In this document: positions 11,863 through 25,070 of the stretch, one piece after another
Position numbering within the stretch: the first letter of the stretch is position 1
Layout of the letters: the number at the start of each line of letters is the position of its first letter
Assembly: GCA_003991915.1 (NCBI GenBank)
Contig: RQTK01000110.1
Span: 721,048-785,047 of the forward strand
Reading direction: 5' to 3'
Source of the DNA: Elysia chlorotica
Lineage: Eukaryota > Mollusca > Gastropoda > Plakobranchidae
Length of the DNA stretch: 64,000 bases
The notes under the pieces: model-generated
What the model was told of the DNA's origin: nothing
What the model saw: only the letters and a program-made list of their open reading frames with translations
The model's database searches: none
Program-made: the position numbers and the translations under genes

Positions 11863-13466
11863 CAATACATTTACAAATACAGAATCCATAATATGTATCA
11901 CCACTACTTCTTTTAGTTAAAAGTTGCATTTTTCTTAACGAAGTGTAAACTTAATAGTTTGATCACGCGTTTTTTTTTTTTGTAAATTAAATGTAAAGTT
12001 TAGACTTTTTAACTTTTCTGTTATGTGCGCATAGATTTTTTTCAATAGTTCTTTTTATACTAAATTTATTGAACTTTAATTTTTTTTTTTCAATGCACCC
12101 AATTATTCCTTACATACATAAAAAAACGACAACGTAGACAAAAGAAAACAAATTGACTGTCTTGGAAAAACCCAGCTCTTAGATAAATTCAGCGGGAATT
12201 TCAGAAGGTGGCAACCACTTAACACAACTCTCGGAATGAGAGCCAAGTTCAATGAATCAAAGAGCTAGGCAGCGTCTCTATGGCGAGCTTAAATTACATC
12301 TCTCAATTTTAAGAGTTCGTCCGAAGATCTAGATCTCGTTGTTATTGACGAACCTTGGTACCCGAAGCTCTTCTTCAATGTCTTTTTTCGGTCTCCAACC
12401 TTCGATCTCTTGACTGGCCAGTTTTCTTAATCCTTAACCAAAGCTTTGTTGGCCCTTTCCACTTAGCTAGAATTCTTTATCTGGAGAAAGAAAGTTTACT
12501 TTACAGCAACTTTTTCGCAGTTTGCTTGTTTTGTTGAGTTTTTGTTTTTTGTTGGGGTTTTTTTATTTGTCTGATGTTTTTTTTTTATTGGGGTGTTTTT
12601 TTTAGGTGGGGTTGGATTGTTTTGTTTTTGTGTTTTCTTGTTTTTAGTGCTACGTTCTTTGACATGTACAATGGTTTAGTTCGTCTTAAGTACTTTTAAC
12701 AAAAAGCTTTTTTCGTAGATAACATAGTTCAGGATCAAGAATCTGGTTGAATCTATCAACGTTCAATTTCAATGATTAAGTACATTTTCTTCTGAGGGTC
12801 TGCTGGTAAAGAGGGGAAGTATTGAACCTCTTTAATGGCTCATCTCTTTGAGAAAAAAAAAAAGAAAACTTGGTGTTATAGAAAGTCTATTTTCGAAAAT
12901 GTACGGCTTAAAGTCAATTTATACAACTCACAGCACTCATGTCGTGATCAATTTAACTCCTCTTGGATAATGATATCATAATTTCTAATTGATTTGTAAA
13001 TAGTTTTTTTGTTCGTTTGTTGTTGGTTTTTTTTTTCAGTATATAAACTGTCTGGTATACTTTTTAATGTATTCCAATTGACTTCTAATGCTTTTTTTGT
13101 CTGATGGTTCAAAGATCACTGAAATATTTAATATGTAGAGGAAAATATCTCCTCAAAGTCAAGTTAAAATGCTTTATGTTTCGTTGGGTGGTTAGTTGTA
13201 CACGGAAAAATATCCAGCGCAAGTTATCTTCTTTTAATTTCGTTTTTACTTTTCAGTCTTTGGGGGGGGGGGGGTGTTTGTTTTTAGTTGTTTTAGTATT
13301 CTTTTTTTTTCTTTGGGGTAGGTGGGCTACGAGGCAGCAAAAAAAAGTTTACAGTCGGTTCCATCAAAGTAGTCAAAAAAGAAGTGTTGAGAAAGCACGG
13401 TTTTCTTAGCAGACTGTTAGGGAGAAAAGAACAGGGATTAGAGTGCAGCTTATCAGGCTAAGTACC
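11863..13466. other. no gene seen; T-rich, includes a poly-G run
   Basis: T-rich sequence with several (T)n and GTTTT runs and a run of 13 G at 13262-13274. No supported gene. Confidence 0.6.
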
Positions 13467-13741
13467 TCTACCTCCCTGATATAGAACCCTGACAGCGAGT
13501 TTTCAACTGGTTCGCTTTTTTCCAGTCAATTTGTTAACTTGAGTACCCAATTGTTGTATACAACATGGTTTATGTAAAAGGGGGATGAGTTAGTGTTATT
13601 AGGGGGTATGAAACTGCCACAGACAGAGCGAAAAAAAAAATCCATTCTCTGTGGTTTCCGAAATCCCTCCCTCCCTACTTCTCTGAAAGCGACAGGTACA
13701 TTGTTTTTTAAGACTGCTTTCAGAATGTACTTAGAATGTAC

Positions 13742-13817
<76 letters not shown>

Positions 13818-14278
13818 TCTTTCTCTCTGGTGCGTACTTTACCTCTCTAAATAGAGCATTTTAAGAAAAAACAAGTTCCTTTCCTATCCCAATTTCCACG
13901 AGATTGTTCTTCTTCACATCAAGTTGAATTTCTACTCTGTCCGGGTGTTAGTGACTCTATCTAACGGCAGATTAATATATACATGGTCCTTCTGTTGTCA
14001 AGCAAAGAGCAGTTTTCTCATCTACCTCCCTGATATAGAACCCTGACAGTTTTCAACTGGTTCGCTTTTTTCCAGTCAATTTGTTAACTTGAGTACCCAA
14101 TTGCCGTATACAACATGGTTTATGTAAAAGGGGGATGAGTTAGTGTTATTAGAGGGTATGAAGCTGCCACAGACGGAGCAAAAAAAAAAAATAACCCATT
14201 CTCTGTGGTTTCCAAAATCACTCCCTCCCTACTTCTCTGAAAGCGACAGGTGCATTGTTTTTTAAGACTGCTTTCAGA

Positions 14279-14347
<69 letters not shown>

Positions 14348-14545
14348 GTTGACTGTTACGCACTTTACCTCTCTAAATAGAACATTTTAAGAAAAAAACA
14401 AGTTCCTTTCCTATCCCAATTTCCACGAGATTGTTCTTCTTCACATCAAGTTGAATTTCTACTCTGTCCGGGTGTTAGTGACTCTATCTAGTTTAATCTC
14501 TACATGGTCCTTCTGTTGTCAAGCAAAGAGCAGTTTTCTCTTTGA
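13467..14545. repeat. tandem duplication, unit about 554 bp, two copies
   Basis: Copy 1 is 13467-14020 and copy 2 is about 14021-14545. Both begin TCTACCTCCCTGATATAGAA and contain, in order, TTTTCAACTGGTTCGC, CAACATGGTTTATGTAAAAG, CTTTCAGAATGTACT, a (CT)n array and GTCCGGGTGTTAGTGAC. The internal CT arrays differ in length. High identity makes this a recent duplication or an assembly duplication. Confidence 0.93.
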
Positions 14546-15115
14546 ATATTTCATTCCGATGGACTTTCTACCTCGTCGTTCTGTTCTAATAAATCTAGTA
14601 ACTTCATTCTCTGCATATTCCATTCTGATGTCTAGAGGAACTTTTTTTCTTTATAATGAACAGAGGAACTTTTTTTCTGGGTTTTCCATTCTGGTGTCTA
14701 GAATGCCTTTATTCTTTGGGTATTCTAATGTGGTGTGTAGGAACTTTTTTTTCTCTGGATGATCCATTTGATGAACAAAGGACTAGGAACTTAATACTCT
14801 TGATATTCCATTATAATGAACGAAGGGACTTTATTTTTTAGGTATGCCATTCTGATGTCCTTTTTTTCTTTGTATGTACGTTTCTTATGAATATATACAT
14901 TTTATATTCTGGGTAGTCCATTTTGATGTCCAAAGAAACTTCATTTACTGAACATCTCATTCTTAGGTCTATAATCATGGACTTCGCCAGCGGGGCTCTT
15001 TGGATATTTTATTCTGGTATTGAGAGAGACCCCAATCTCGAAATATTTCGGTCCAATGTTCAGAGGGATTTCCCATTTCTGGATATTTTGTTTCAATGTG
15101 GATTGCACTGTCTCA
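14546..15115. repeat. degenerate minisatellite, period about 40 bp
   Basis: Roughly a dozen diverged units follow the pattern TATTCCATTCTGATGTCTAG then AGGAACTTTTTTTCT; clear ones start near 14615, 14685, 14723, 14806, 14845 and 14915. Later units are strongly decayed. Open frames across it are chance products of the repeat. Confidence 0.75.
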
Positions 15116-15430
15116 ATGTTTCCAATATTGACCCGAGTTCATGTATCCCAGACTGGGCGTTTCCTATGATATTTAAACAATTATGTGGGTGTTTCCTATT
15201 ATAATTAAACAAATTATGTTGTTTTTTTCTCTTGTCTGAAAGTTTTTTAAATATGTATAGTACTGAATCTGTTTGTATGTTCGTTCCACAGTTACAAATG
15301 ATATTGAAAAATTACTTTTCATTTCATTAACGAGTATCAGTATTGAATTAATAAAAACTGTTTGCTCTTTGATTATATGGCAAAGAAATTTGACTAAATA
15401 GAGGAAATAAATGGTGGCTTTTCTTTCTTT
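15116..15430. other. no gene seen
   Basis: AT-rich stretch; nothing recognised. Confidence 0.5.
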
Positions 15431-15435
15431 TTTTC

Positions 15436-15523
15436 TTTTTTTTTCGGGGTGGGGGATGGGTGGGGAAGGGGTAGGGGTATGGTAAGGTGGGGGGGGGGGG
15501 TGGGGGGGGGGGGGGGGGGGGGG
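15436..15523 (+). repeat. G-rich tract with long poly-G runs
   Basis: Closely spaced G runs (GGGGTGGGGGATGGGTGGGG, AAGGGGTAGGGG) lead into two nearly pure G runs at about 15490-15523. The spacing fits strong G-quadruplex potential on the plus strand. Exact run length may be unreliable in an assembly. Confidence 0.9.
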
Positions 15524-16290
<767 letters not shown>

Positions 16291-16675
16291 TCTCTCTCAC
16301 AAACTCTTTTTCGGATAGGAAGGGTAGGGGGCGGTACAGATTGAACTTGAAAGTCTTTTGGTATTTAATATAAGTTTTATACATGCTCATCATATGAATA
16401 AGGCCCATTTTATTTCAAGAAGAACGAAATCGATAGTTGACAGTATGCATATAATTATGTGTATACTTTTTGTACACCACTCTTGTATAATATAATAATG
16501 TCTAATTTTTGGTATGCTCTATTACGAAGTATTTACTCTATTGTTTCTTCTATTGTTTCGCTTTTTACCTTTCTCCGTTTCTTTGATCTGTTTCTTTCTC
16601 TTTACATCTTCTTTGTTCTCACAAGATGCTACTGTTTTGCTTTTATTTGGTTTTGTTCTTTTGTTTATGTTTTTG
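16291..16675. other. no gene seen
   Basis: AT-rich spacer, nothing recognised. Confidence 0.5.
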
Positions 16676-16872
16676 TTGTTGTTGTTCTTCTTCTTCTTGT
16701 TATTGTTGCTGTTGTTGTTTTATCTTTCTTTGTTGTTGTTGTTGTTGTTGTTGTTGTTGCTGTTGTTTCATCTTTCTTTGTTGTTGTTGTTATTATTATT
16801 GTTCTTGTTCTTGTTGTTGTTGTTGTTGTTGTTTCTGTTTCTCTTTCTTTGTTGTTGTTGTTTGTTTGCTTG
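16676..16872. repeat. imperfect (GTT)n array
   Basis: GTT triplets interrupted by CTT, ATT and TTTCATCTTTCTTT; the last block is itself repeated (near 16718 and 16767). Confidence 0.9.
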
Positions 16873-17245
16873 TTTGTTTGTTTATTGTTATTTCTAATTT
16901 CTTTTAACCCTTGGCAATCCTTAACCCAATTCTTCCCCACCTCCCCCACCCCACCCCCTTTCTTCCCTTTCAAATCACCAAACCAGACTTTGCAGTCTTT
17001 CGCCGATCATAAATTTTCGAAAACCTCTACCAAAACCAATTTACAGCGCCCTTGAACTTTCTTGCCGGTGCTAATTCCTGAAAAACTATACGGCTGCGAT
17101 GGTCTAATTGGAAAAAAGGAAGATATGAAGCGCCACACAAACAAAAAACAATACTTTTTCTCTTTCTACTAAGATAATTATAGCGCTTTGCCCTTGTGCA
17201 TGCCTACAATGCCACGCTGCTGGAATTTCTTGGTGTTTCAGGTAA
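16873..17245. other. no gene seen
   Basis: C-rich stretch CCACCTCCCCCACCCCACCC near 16937, then unique-looking sequence. Confidence 0.5.
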
Positions 17246-17358
17246 TGTTCCCTCTCACTCTCTCTCCCTCTCTCTTTACCTCTTTCTCTCTCTCGCTATC
17301 TCTCTTTACCCTCTCTCTCCCTCTCTCTCCCTCTCTTTCTCTCTTCTTTCTCTCTCTC

Positions 17359-17414
<56 letters not shown>

Positions 17415-17429
17415 TCTCTCTCTTTCACC
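17246..17429. repeat. (CT)n microsatellite, imperfect then perfect
   Basis: Degenerate CT-rich start followed by a clean (CT)n core from about 17365. Confidence 0.95.
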
Positions 17430-17655
17430 AACGAAAACTATAATCATATCCAGGTGTGTGTTGTTAGTTGAGTTCCCGGCCTGTGCACAAATTTACTGTA
17501 GTGAGGGATTAGGATTGACGTATACGTTTAGAACAAAGCAAGTATTTTTCATGAAGATTTAACATTTCATTGTAATTGTTGTCTAAAATACACATTGAGG
17601 TTTTTTTCCTATATTTGGTTATTTTGCAATGATCAACTTCATAAACACAAAAATA
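17430..17655. other. no gene seen
   Basis: Short AT-rich spacer between two CT arrays. Confidence 0.5.
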
Positions 17656-17717
17656 TCTCTCTATTTATCTCTTATTCTCTTCCTCTCTTTCTCTCTTCCT
17701 AAGGTTATCTATGTCTC

Positions 17718-17793
<76 letters not shown>

Positions 17794-17797
17794 CCCC

Positions 17798-17849
<52 letters not shown>

Positions 17850-17900
17850 ACTCTATTTTTCACTCTCCATCGATGTCTGCCCCTCTCTCTATCAATATAT
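17656..17900. repeat. (CT)n microsatellite
   Basis: Long CT array (core 17721-17848) with CCCCCC and TATC interruptions and degenerate flanks. Confidence 0.95.
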
Positions 17901-18394
17901 CGCTTTTTAGCTCTAGCTGGATCTCAAATGTATTTTACTTTCTCCGATCGTTGTTGTTTTTATTAAAACGTTCATTATTACCAACATTTTAACTGCATGC
18001 TATATGTTTACTTGCAACCACATATCGTTTGAATTTAAATTCACATACCTATATCAAATAAAAATCCAATTCTAATCATAGCCAGCCACAATCATGCTCT
18101 ACTACGCGCTTCTATTGTAGAATGCTACAACGTTAACTTGTTTTGCATTGACAAAGTGCGGTATTCTTTTGATCGACAATTTGAAAAAAGTAGAAATGGG
18201 AACAGGCTCTTTAAACATCAATAAAATTAATTGCGTCGTTTCCGTCGTCTGTTGGACAATGCAGCAATGGTCTCGGTTTCAAAACGACTCTGAAATTGAT
18301 TAGATCTATTTATGTGTTCTTAATGACACGTCTTCGCAATCAGATTTTATCAGATTTTTCCGATTTTCCGAGACGGAATTGGGAGGAAGGGAAG
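17901..18394. other. no gene seen
   Basis: AT-rich sequence before a SINE; nothing recognised. Confidence 0.55.
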
Positions 18395-18675
18395 GAGGGT
18401 GGGCTGTTGCAAGTGTCAAAGCTTTGGTCTCCCATTCGAGAGGTCCCAGGTTCGAACCCACGAGCGGTCAAATTTTATTTTCCTTAATTTCCTTTTGGTC
18501 GGTGTCAGTATAATGACACCGAATGAGACAGGAGTCCAGGTGTTCTCACACTGTCCCGCCCTGTCTCGTGTGTGGCAGCACATAAAATTGTCAGACTTTA
18601 GTCTTGGGGCCCATCCACAATATAGCCTATATAGTGCTAATGTTGGACGTTAAACCAACTCAACAACAACTTAAC
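18395..18675 (+). mobile_element. tRNA-derived SINE, near full length
   Basis: The head TGTTGCAAGTGTCAAAGC and B box GGTTCGAACCC (near 18450) lead into the body: GTCGGTGTCAGTATAATGAC, CCCGCCCTGTCTCGTGTGTG, GGCAGCACATAAAATTGTCA, AATATAGCCTATATAGTGC. It ends in TTGGACGTTAAACCAACTCA and an (AAC)-rich tail. The head resembles type B. No clear target-site duplication was found. Confidence 0.9.
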
Positions 18676-18677
18676 AA

Positions 18678-18725
18678 CATCTCACACTGTCTCTGTGTGG
18701 CAGCACGCAAGAACTATCGGGAGTT
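18678..18725 (+). mobile_element. SINE body fragment
   Basis: CTCACACTGTCTCTGTGTGG and CAGCACGC repeat part of the preceding element's body. Probably a small local duplication or a separate truncated copy. Confidence 0.55.
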
Positions 18726-19165
18726 TTCCGTTTTGCTAATATTGGAGGTTTAGCAACCGTTTAACTCGCAACGTTATCTTCCGAACGCTATTTCTATACA
18801 ATTATGTTCACTCTACAATGTTAATGGGTTTGGAAAAGGGCGTCAGCATTGATAAAATAAATGCTTCTTTTTCAATAGGACGTTCATAAGGTCTCATCAT
18901 ATCGTGACTAGCCAAGCATGATACTAAGCCGCATTATTCAAAATTAATATATGTTGTATCTCTCTTTATCTCTATCTCTCTCTGTCTTTGTAGATGAAAA
19001 TAGGAGGAAATATGCACGATATTATTGATAAGATACTTAGGGTCTGAGGTCCACGATATTTTAGTTCAAGGTGTCTAGGGATCATCGGACATCACAAGGA
19101 CTTGTCTAAGCCAGCATGATAAGCCGGATTATTTTCAATATTGAATATCCAGTTTTTCTATTTAT
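18726..19165. other. no gene seen
   Basis: AT-rich spacer; a small duplicated motif (ATGATA(C)AAGCC near 18920 and 19120) is the only structure. Confidence 0.5.
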
Positions 19166-19166
19166 A

Positions 19167-19248
<82 letters not shown>

Positions 19249-19255
19249 CTATCTA

Positions 19256-19302
<47 letters not shown>

Positions 19303-19322
19303 ACTATCTATCTATCTATCTC
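19166..19322. repeat. (TATC)n microsatellite
   Basis: Long tetramer array with a TATCTACTATCTAC interruption near 19246. Confidence 0.97.
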
Positions 19323-19509
19323 TTTCTCGCATCTCCCTCACTCTATTTCTTTTATCTCATATCCCTTCTGTCTAATAATTGTCGACCCGGGTTGGTTGAA
19401 GGTGTGATATTAGTTGTGGAAGTATTAATAATAAAATGGCATTATAACGATCTGCACTCATAGTCTTTGATATCTCACTGTATCAAATTATATATCCTTT
19501 TTATATCTT

Positions 19510-19545
19510 TCTGTCTATTTCTGTTTGTCCGTCTGTCTATTTGTA

Positions 19546-19590
<45 letters not shown>

Positions 19591-19632
19591 TTATCTCTCT
19601 ATCTCTCTTTGTGTGTGTGTATATATATATAT
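19510..19632. repeat. (TGTC)n then (GT)n-(AT)n
   Basis: Imperfect then perfect TGTC tetramers to about 19590, followed by short GT and AT runs at 19611-19632. Confidence 0.93.
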
Positions 19633-20465
19633 ACATTGTATATAATAAATTAAAAGATATGTATAACAGGTATTGTACATACTGATGCTTTAAACCTGTG
19701 AACAGCCAATGCAATTTGAAAAATAAACGAAAGAATAAAACCACAAAGCCATGATGGTAAGGATTCCGTGAAACCAAAAGAGAAGAGAGTAGTATAATAG
19801 AAAATAAAAAGCTCTTTTTGAACGCATCAATCGATTAAGAACGAACCTTAGGTTCTACCATCAAAACTGACCTCATTGAAAATTATGATTCAGGTCAGGT
19901 CAACAGAAAGCCAACGCAAAAGATGATGATGACGATAAAATTAATGTGAAACCAAGCTGTAGAAAAAGTTTGATTTTTAGTATCATTTTCCTATTAGGCC
20001 GATCAAAGTGTTATTTTAATTTTGTCAGTACTTACACTAACCAATATTCTTATCTGACCTTGTAGACGCACATCTCTAAGAAACAGACTTAATACTTCTA
20101 TATCCATAGACGGGTACTCGTTTAAAAAAACACATGAGAGAGGTAAAAAAAATAATGATTGTATAAATAGCTTTTACCAGGTCTGGTGAGAGTAACCTTC
20201 CAGGCGTATTGTATAATAATTATAAATCATTGGGGTTGTTGAAGTAAAACAAAAGAAAAACTAAACTAATTTTGTTAAATGTTTCGATGCACTGCAAAAG
20301 ACACTCGAAGTTACAATATCGCAGTATATCTTGAGTCGTTACTTATTTGTAGTATACGATTTACAAATAATTTCGGCTTCACTTTTGGGGAACACATTTT
20401 GCCGATAAATCGTTCGTCGAAATGTTATTTTCGCGACTCAACATGAGATAAAACTTTGCCAGTTT
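19633..20465. other. no gene seen
   Basis: AT-rich unique-looking sequence. Confidence 0.6.
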
Positions 20466-20468
20466 TTG

Positions 20469-20532
<64 letters not shown>
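20466..20532. repeat. (GTT)n microsatellite
   Basis: About 22 perfect GTT triplets. Confidence 0.97.
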
Positions 20533-20533
<1 letters not shown>

Positions 20534-21784
20534 GTTTGTTTTTTTTAATGAATGTTACAACGTTTTTGCTGAATTGTATCGATTGTCTTCAGACCCTGCT
20601 TCTCCGAGCCGCCAAAACGTACAAAAATATAATTTGAATGAGTTTAATGTAAATTTCCTAGCTTAAATCCCAAGGGAAGTCTGGCCATCAGTGAATGGAA
20701 TACAAACATTGCCAGTTTGAATTAACTTTCGTTTTCACGAAAATCATGGTTGACCGTCTCTATAACCAGACGTTCGTAATGGGACTTTTTCACACAAAAA
20801 TATTTATAATTGTCGTCCGTTCAGAATGTTTTCATAGCTCTGTCGCCATTTAGAAGCTATTTTTAAGGTCTTTTGGGAATGGTGGTAAACCTGAAAAGTA
20901 AAGAGAGCAAAAATACAGTTTGGGTGATGTTAGATCTTGTTGGAATTATATTGTAAATTACAGAATGCATGTCTGTAGGGCAATCTCAGGAGGGAAAAAT
21001 TAATTGAAGTTTTGTATAACAGCTGTTTTCAGATGAGGTTTGCTAATGAAAGTCATCTCATTAAAATCACATGAAAAAATATACGTGCTCTTTGATTTAC
21101 TCATTACAATCTGCTGACCCACGCTTGTAAACGAAACCTAAAATGTAAGACTAGTTCTCTCCCTCATATTTAGTTATTAATGTGTTGTATAAAAAAAACA
21201 TGATAAATGATGGAGCGACAGAATGTTATGGTTCTTAAATTGAGGGCGATGTGTTGGTCTTAAGGCATAAAGTATTAAATGATCTTGGACTCGTCGTTAA
21301 TTTTTTAAGCTAGAAGTGTTGCACGATATATGGCCAAGGTACTTATCCTCACTACTTTTTATGTCAATGTCGGGACGTATCTGAGAGAAACTCAATCAAC
21401 CCATTCGACCTTGTCTGGTTCTTGGTGTTGGATTCTGATTTATATTTGTTTGGAGATAGAAGTGGATGTAGCCACAGAAAAAAACGTATCGGCAGTGAAG
21501 ACTTTTACATTATTTACTCACAAGCAATAAAATCTGATTGATTTCTTTAGGCAACGGTTTGGGTACCCGAAGCATTTCCCCTATCCGAGACTAAATTTTT
21601 CATTTCGTTTTCTTGTCTTTTCTCCAATCTTTACTTACGTCACTTGCTCTGCTTTTACAGCGAGAAAACCACTCTCAGTTGAGTCATATGATCCATGCCT
21701 GTAACTGAAACCCAAAGTATTTAGACTAGTGCATCTCTCCCCAGCAACTTCTCGAAACCAGGTCTAGCCAATCTTATGTTCTAT
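20533..21784. other. no gene seen
   Basis: AT-rich sequence with short open frames only; none has a domain or believable splice signals. Confidence 0.6.
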
Positions 21785-21995
21785 CTACACCTCACAACCA
21801 GAAAATAAAATGCGTAACTGGATGTGTTTTCACTCCGTTGAAGTCAATCTCATTTTTTATCTACCACCTCACAACCAGAAAATAAAATGCGTAACTGGAT
21901 GTACTTTCACTTCGTTGAAGTCAACCATCTCATGTTTTATCTACCACCTCACGGGTCAAAAGCAGCAAAAAAACACGTAACTTGATGAAGACTTC
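21785..21995. repeat. minisatellite, period 77-80 bp, about three copies
   Basis: Units start near 21791, 21868 and 21948. The first two share CTCACAACCAGAAAATAAAA and TGCGTAACTGGATGT followed by a CACT-CGTTGAAGTCAA block. The third is more diverged. Confidence 0.88.
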
Positions 21996-24317
21996 ACTTC
22001 TCTTCATGTTTGCAGTAAATGCGAAAGTGATATGCGCTCCCTTTGGGGGGAAAATCTGTCTCTACCCGTCTGAATGTTGTCTCTTACTCTGACTGTTAAG
22101 GTAATTTTAAACCGTGGCTGATTTGGCTTTTTAACCTTTTGACAGTCTGGATAAAATGTTGTTAGTATAGGAAAAAGATTGGGCATGTTTGATAAAATTA
22201 AAAAGAAAAACTAAAATCTTGATAGATACATGTTGTGCAGGAAAACTGAGGTCAAAATCGTACAAATATTATTTTGCTGATAAATAAGTCATACTCATAG
22301 CATTTAATCATAATCGAATCGCATTTTTGTCGTGTTAATACAACTATTTAAGTATAAAAAACAGCACAACCTGCATGTCTAAGAGTTGTCATAAACTTAA
22401 AATAAGAGCGGTTCCCAATTGAATTGTTTCGTTTCGGTAATGCAAATTATCAATCTGCAATTCTTTTAATTTTTTTACTGAAATATCGATTGATGTAAAA
22501 AAAAAAAAAAAAAAAAAAATACATGCTTCTGAAGCTTAGCAAGCTGCAATTTTATATTGATTGATCAAAAAAAAAAAAAAGTACATGCTTCTGAAGCCGT
22601 ACGTATTTTTGTATCTGTCAAACCTAAAATATCCTTCTATACCACAACTACTACACTTTTCTTCCGCATTGATGCCAGGAAAAAAAGTATAAATAGCTAA
22701 TAGAATAATAGTCTACTAGAATCGTCACGAGGTTTGCAAGGCATTTAGGCATATGTATTGATTTAATAATTGTACGATTAACACACAACCTAAAATTTTA
22801 CCGCTCATTTGTTCGGTCTTTCTCAAATCCCGTAGCCGTGCAAATAGATTTTTTAATTTTCTTACTGAAGCCACACAAAAAACACAAGCTGAAGAATCTT
22901 CCACCCAGTAGAACAAGTTTTAAAAAATGTAGATAATCATTATAATAGAGACGCAGGCGGATCGGCAAATAGGGGAGTAAATATTAGTTTAGTCAGGCTA
23001 ATCTGTAGAAAAATGTCGAGATTGGTATTTATACAGACCGGGAGATGCCGATTATTGATAGAAATGTGTGTAAGTACCATTGAAACCACATACATATTAA
23101 TAGATAAGAACAAGATAAGATGTAAGAATAAATAGAATTGCAGAATAACCAGAAACAGACAGATACACAGAAACAGACGGATAGAGAAGCAGACGGATAG
23201 ACAGAAACTTAAAAAGAACAATGCATCAGACTCTTACACTTAATCAGAAATTGCGATGAAATCCAGAATAAATTGCATTTGAATTGCGGAAGTTTTAGCG
23301 TTACACAAGGCTTTCTTCTGACAGTTGACCTTTTCCCAACAGACTATCGTCTCTCTCTTGTCTCCCAGATTGATGCAGATCAACATGACACGGAGATGTC
23401 ACGTGCCCACTTGCCGCTCGATTGGAACGATTGTGTGAAGAGGATAAGGAAATTCGCAGTCTGCAACTATACTTTACGTCAGCCCACCCTTTAATGATTG
23501 ATGTACATGTATTTAGAAAGGAACGACAGTCAAAATGTTGACAGTCGGTGCCAGTGGTGTTGACAGGGTTGAGGTATCCGGTGCAGATATTGAAGGTCAG
23601 TGAATACCACGGGTTATTTCTCATTGTTGTTAGGTATTTCGTGCAATTGCGAGTTACAAAAGCGACAGATAAGATAAAGAGATTTGCATAAGCTTCATTT
23701 GTGCTCCCTCTCTAAGTATACAAACACACACACAGAGCTCACACTAGCACTATCTTTCAGAGATCCCTTTCATGCCAACACTTCATCCCCCCTTCCTAAG
23801 CAGTTATTCCTCCGTCTTATTTAATCTCAATACACATGAAGTTCAGAAGGCCTTTAAAATGGGGAAATGTTTAGCGATCTAAGTATGAGATGGGAGGTAT
23901 TGGAACTAATTATGGGTTGTTGCACTAATATAACTTATATAACTTTCTTACTCATAGAACAAATTCATATGACTGATATAACTTTCCTACTAATACAATA
24001 AATTTACTCAGTTTGCGTGTGCCTTTCACGTGTAGATCTAGCGCACAAATGCATCACATTTCAGAAAGAGAGAGAAGAGACATGTCAGGCAGTTTGCACC
24101 AAATTCAGTGTTAATAGGTTCATAAAGACTAATTCTTATAGCCTGAATTTGTATTTAAAAAAGGTAACACAATCAAATGAGTATAGAATGTACAACCTCC
24201 AGCATAAAACGACAACTGTCTCACCGAAACGCGGATGTAACAAAAAAAGCTTCCACCTTAATGACTTAACAGTGTTCATTAAGATAACGTTCTTATGATT
24301 TGTTTATGTTTTTATGT
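21996..24317. other. no gene seen; small poly-A linked duplication
   Basis: Mostly AT-rich unique-looking sequence. Near 22496-22600 a poly-A run plus ACATGCTTCTGAAGC occurs twice about 66 bp apart. Open frames on both strands near 23273-23624 overlap each other and have no recognisable domain. Confidence 0.55.
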
Positions 24318-24505
24318 TGTTGTTGTTGTTGTTGCTGCTGTTGTTTTCTTTGTCTGTTGTTGTGTTTGCTTTTTGGGTTGTGTGATGGTGTTTTGAGGAC
24401 TGTGTTTTTTGTTTGTTAAGTTTTTTTTTAGTTTTGTTTTTAATTTGTTGTTTGGCTGTTGTTGTTGTCGTTGTTGATGTTGCTGTTTTTGTTTTGTTTT
24501 AAATA
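24318..24505. repeat. imperfect (GTT)n region
   Basis: Short GTT runs mixed with GTTTT sequence. Confidence 0.8.
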
Positions 24506-24889
24506 TTAACTTAGATATAACCATTTCTTTCATTGCCTGTTTGTTATTCTGTTCTTTTTCTACTAACTTTTTGTGAAGGTACTAATTATTTCCCAAACCA
24601 TTGTATTTTTGTTTCATCTCACAAATTATCTTAGACTTGGTATCCCTTGGTATTCTCTGCAGGTAACTCACCTTTTACTTCAGTATGGGGGTCCTGACTC
24701 GGACACAAGAATGCTGCCTGCTGGGCAAATAGATCTAAGTCGACACCAGCGTAGACTGTACATTATTTTGTCACTAACATGCATCAGTCAGAGAGTGGAC
24801 TTCCCTAATGGTGTGTCAGAATCTGAAGCCCTGCATGCTCGAGTCTAGAGACCAATGAGATGGGGCCAGTCTTGTCTCTGTCTCTCTAT
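24506..24889. other. no gene seen
   Basis: Unique-looking sequence of somewhat higher GC from about 24650; no supported frame. Confidence 0.5.
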
Positions 24890-24997
24890 CTCTGTCATTC
24901 TCTCTCTCTCTTCCTTTCTCTCTATCTATTTTTCTCTACCTCAGTCTATTTATCATTCTCTCCTTCACTTTTTATCTCGTTTTCGCTCTCTTTTCTA

Positions 24998-25068
<71 letters not shown>
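24890..25068. repeat. (CT)n microsatellite
   Basis: Degenerate CT-rich lead-in, then a perfect CT array at about 25002-25068. Confidence 0.95.

Positions 25069-25070
<2 letters not shown>

Noticed and set aside
11502-11929. Long poly-Ser, poly-Thr, poly-Leu and poly-Val frames
   Set aside because: They are translations of the (CT)n and (ACT)n arrays on both strands; the same applies to the Leu-Ser, Arg-Glu, Ile-Tyr-Leu-Ser and Asp-rich frames elsewhere.
14451-14841. Phe-rich open frames
   Set aside because: They run across a degenerate 40-bp minisatellite; periodicity explains the openness.
23273-23624. Overlapping frames on both strands
   Set aside because: No recognisable domain on either strand and no supporting splice sites.
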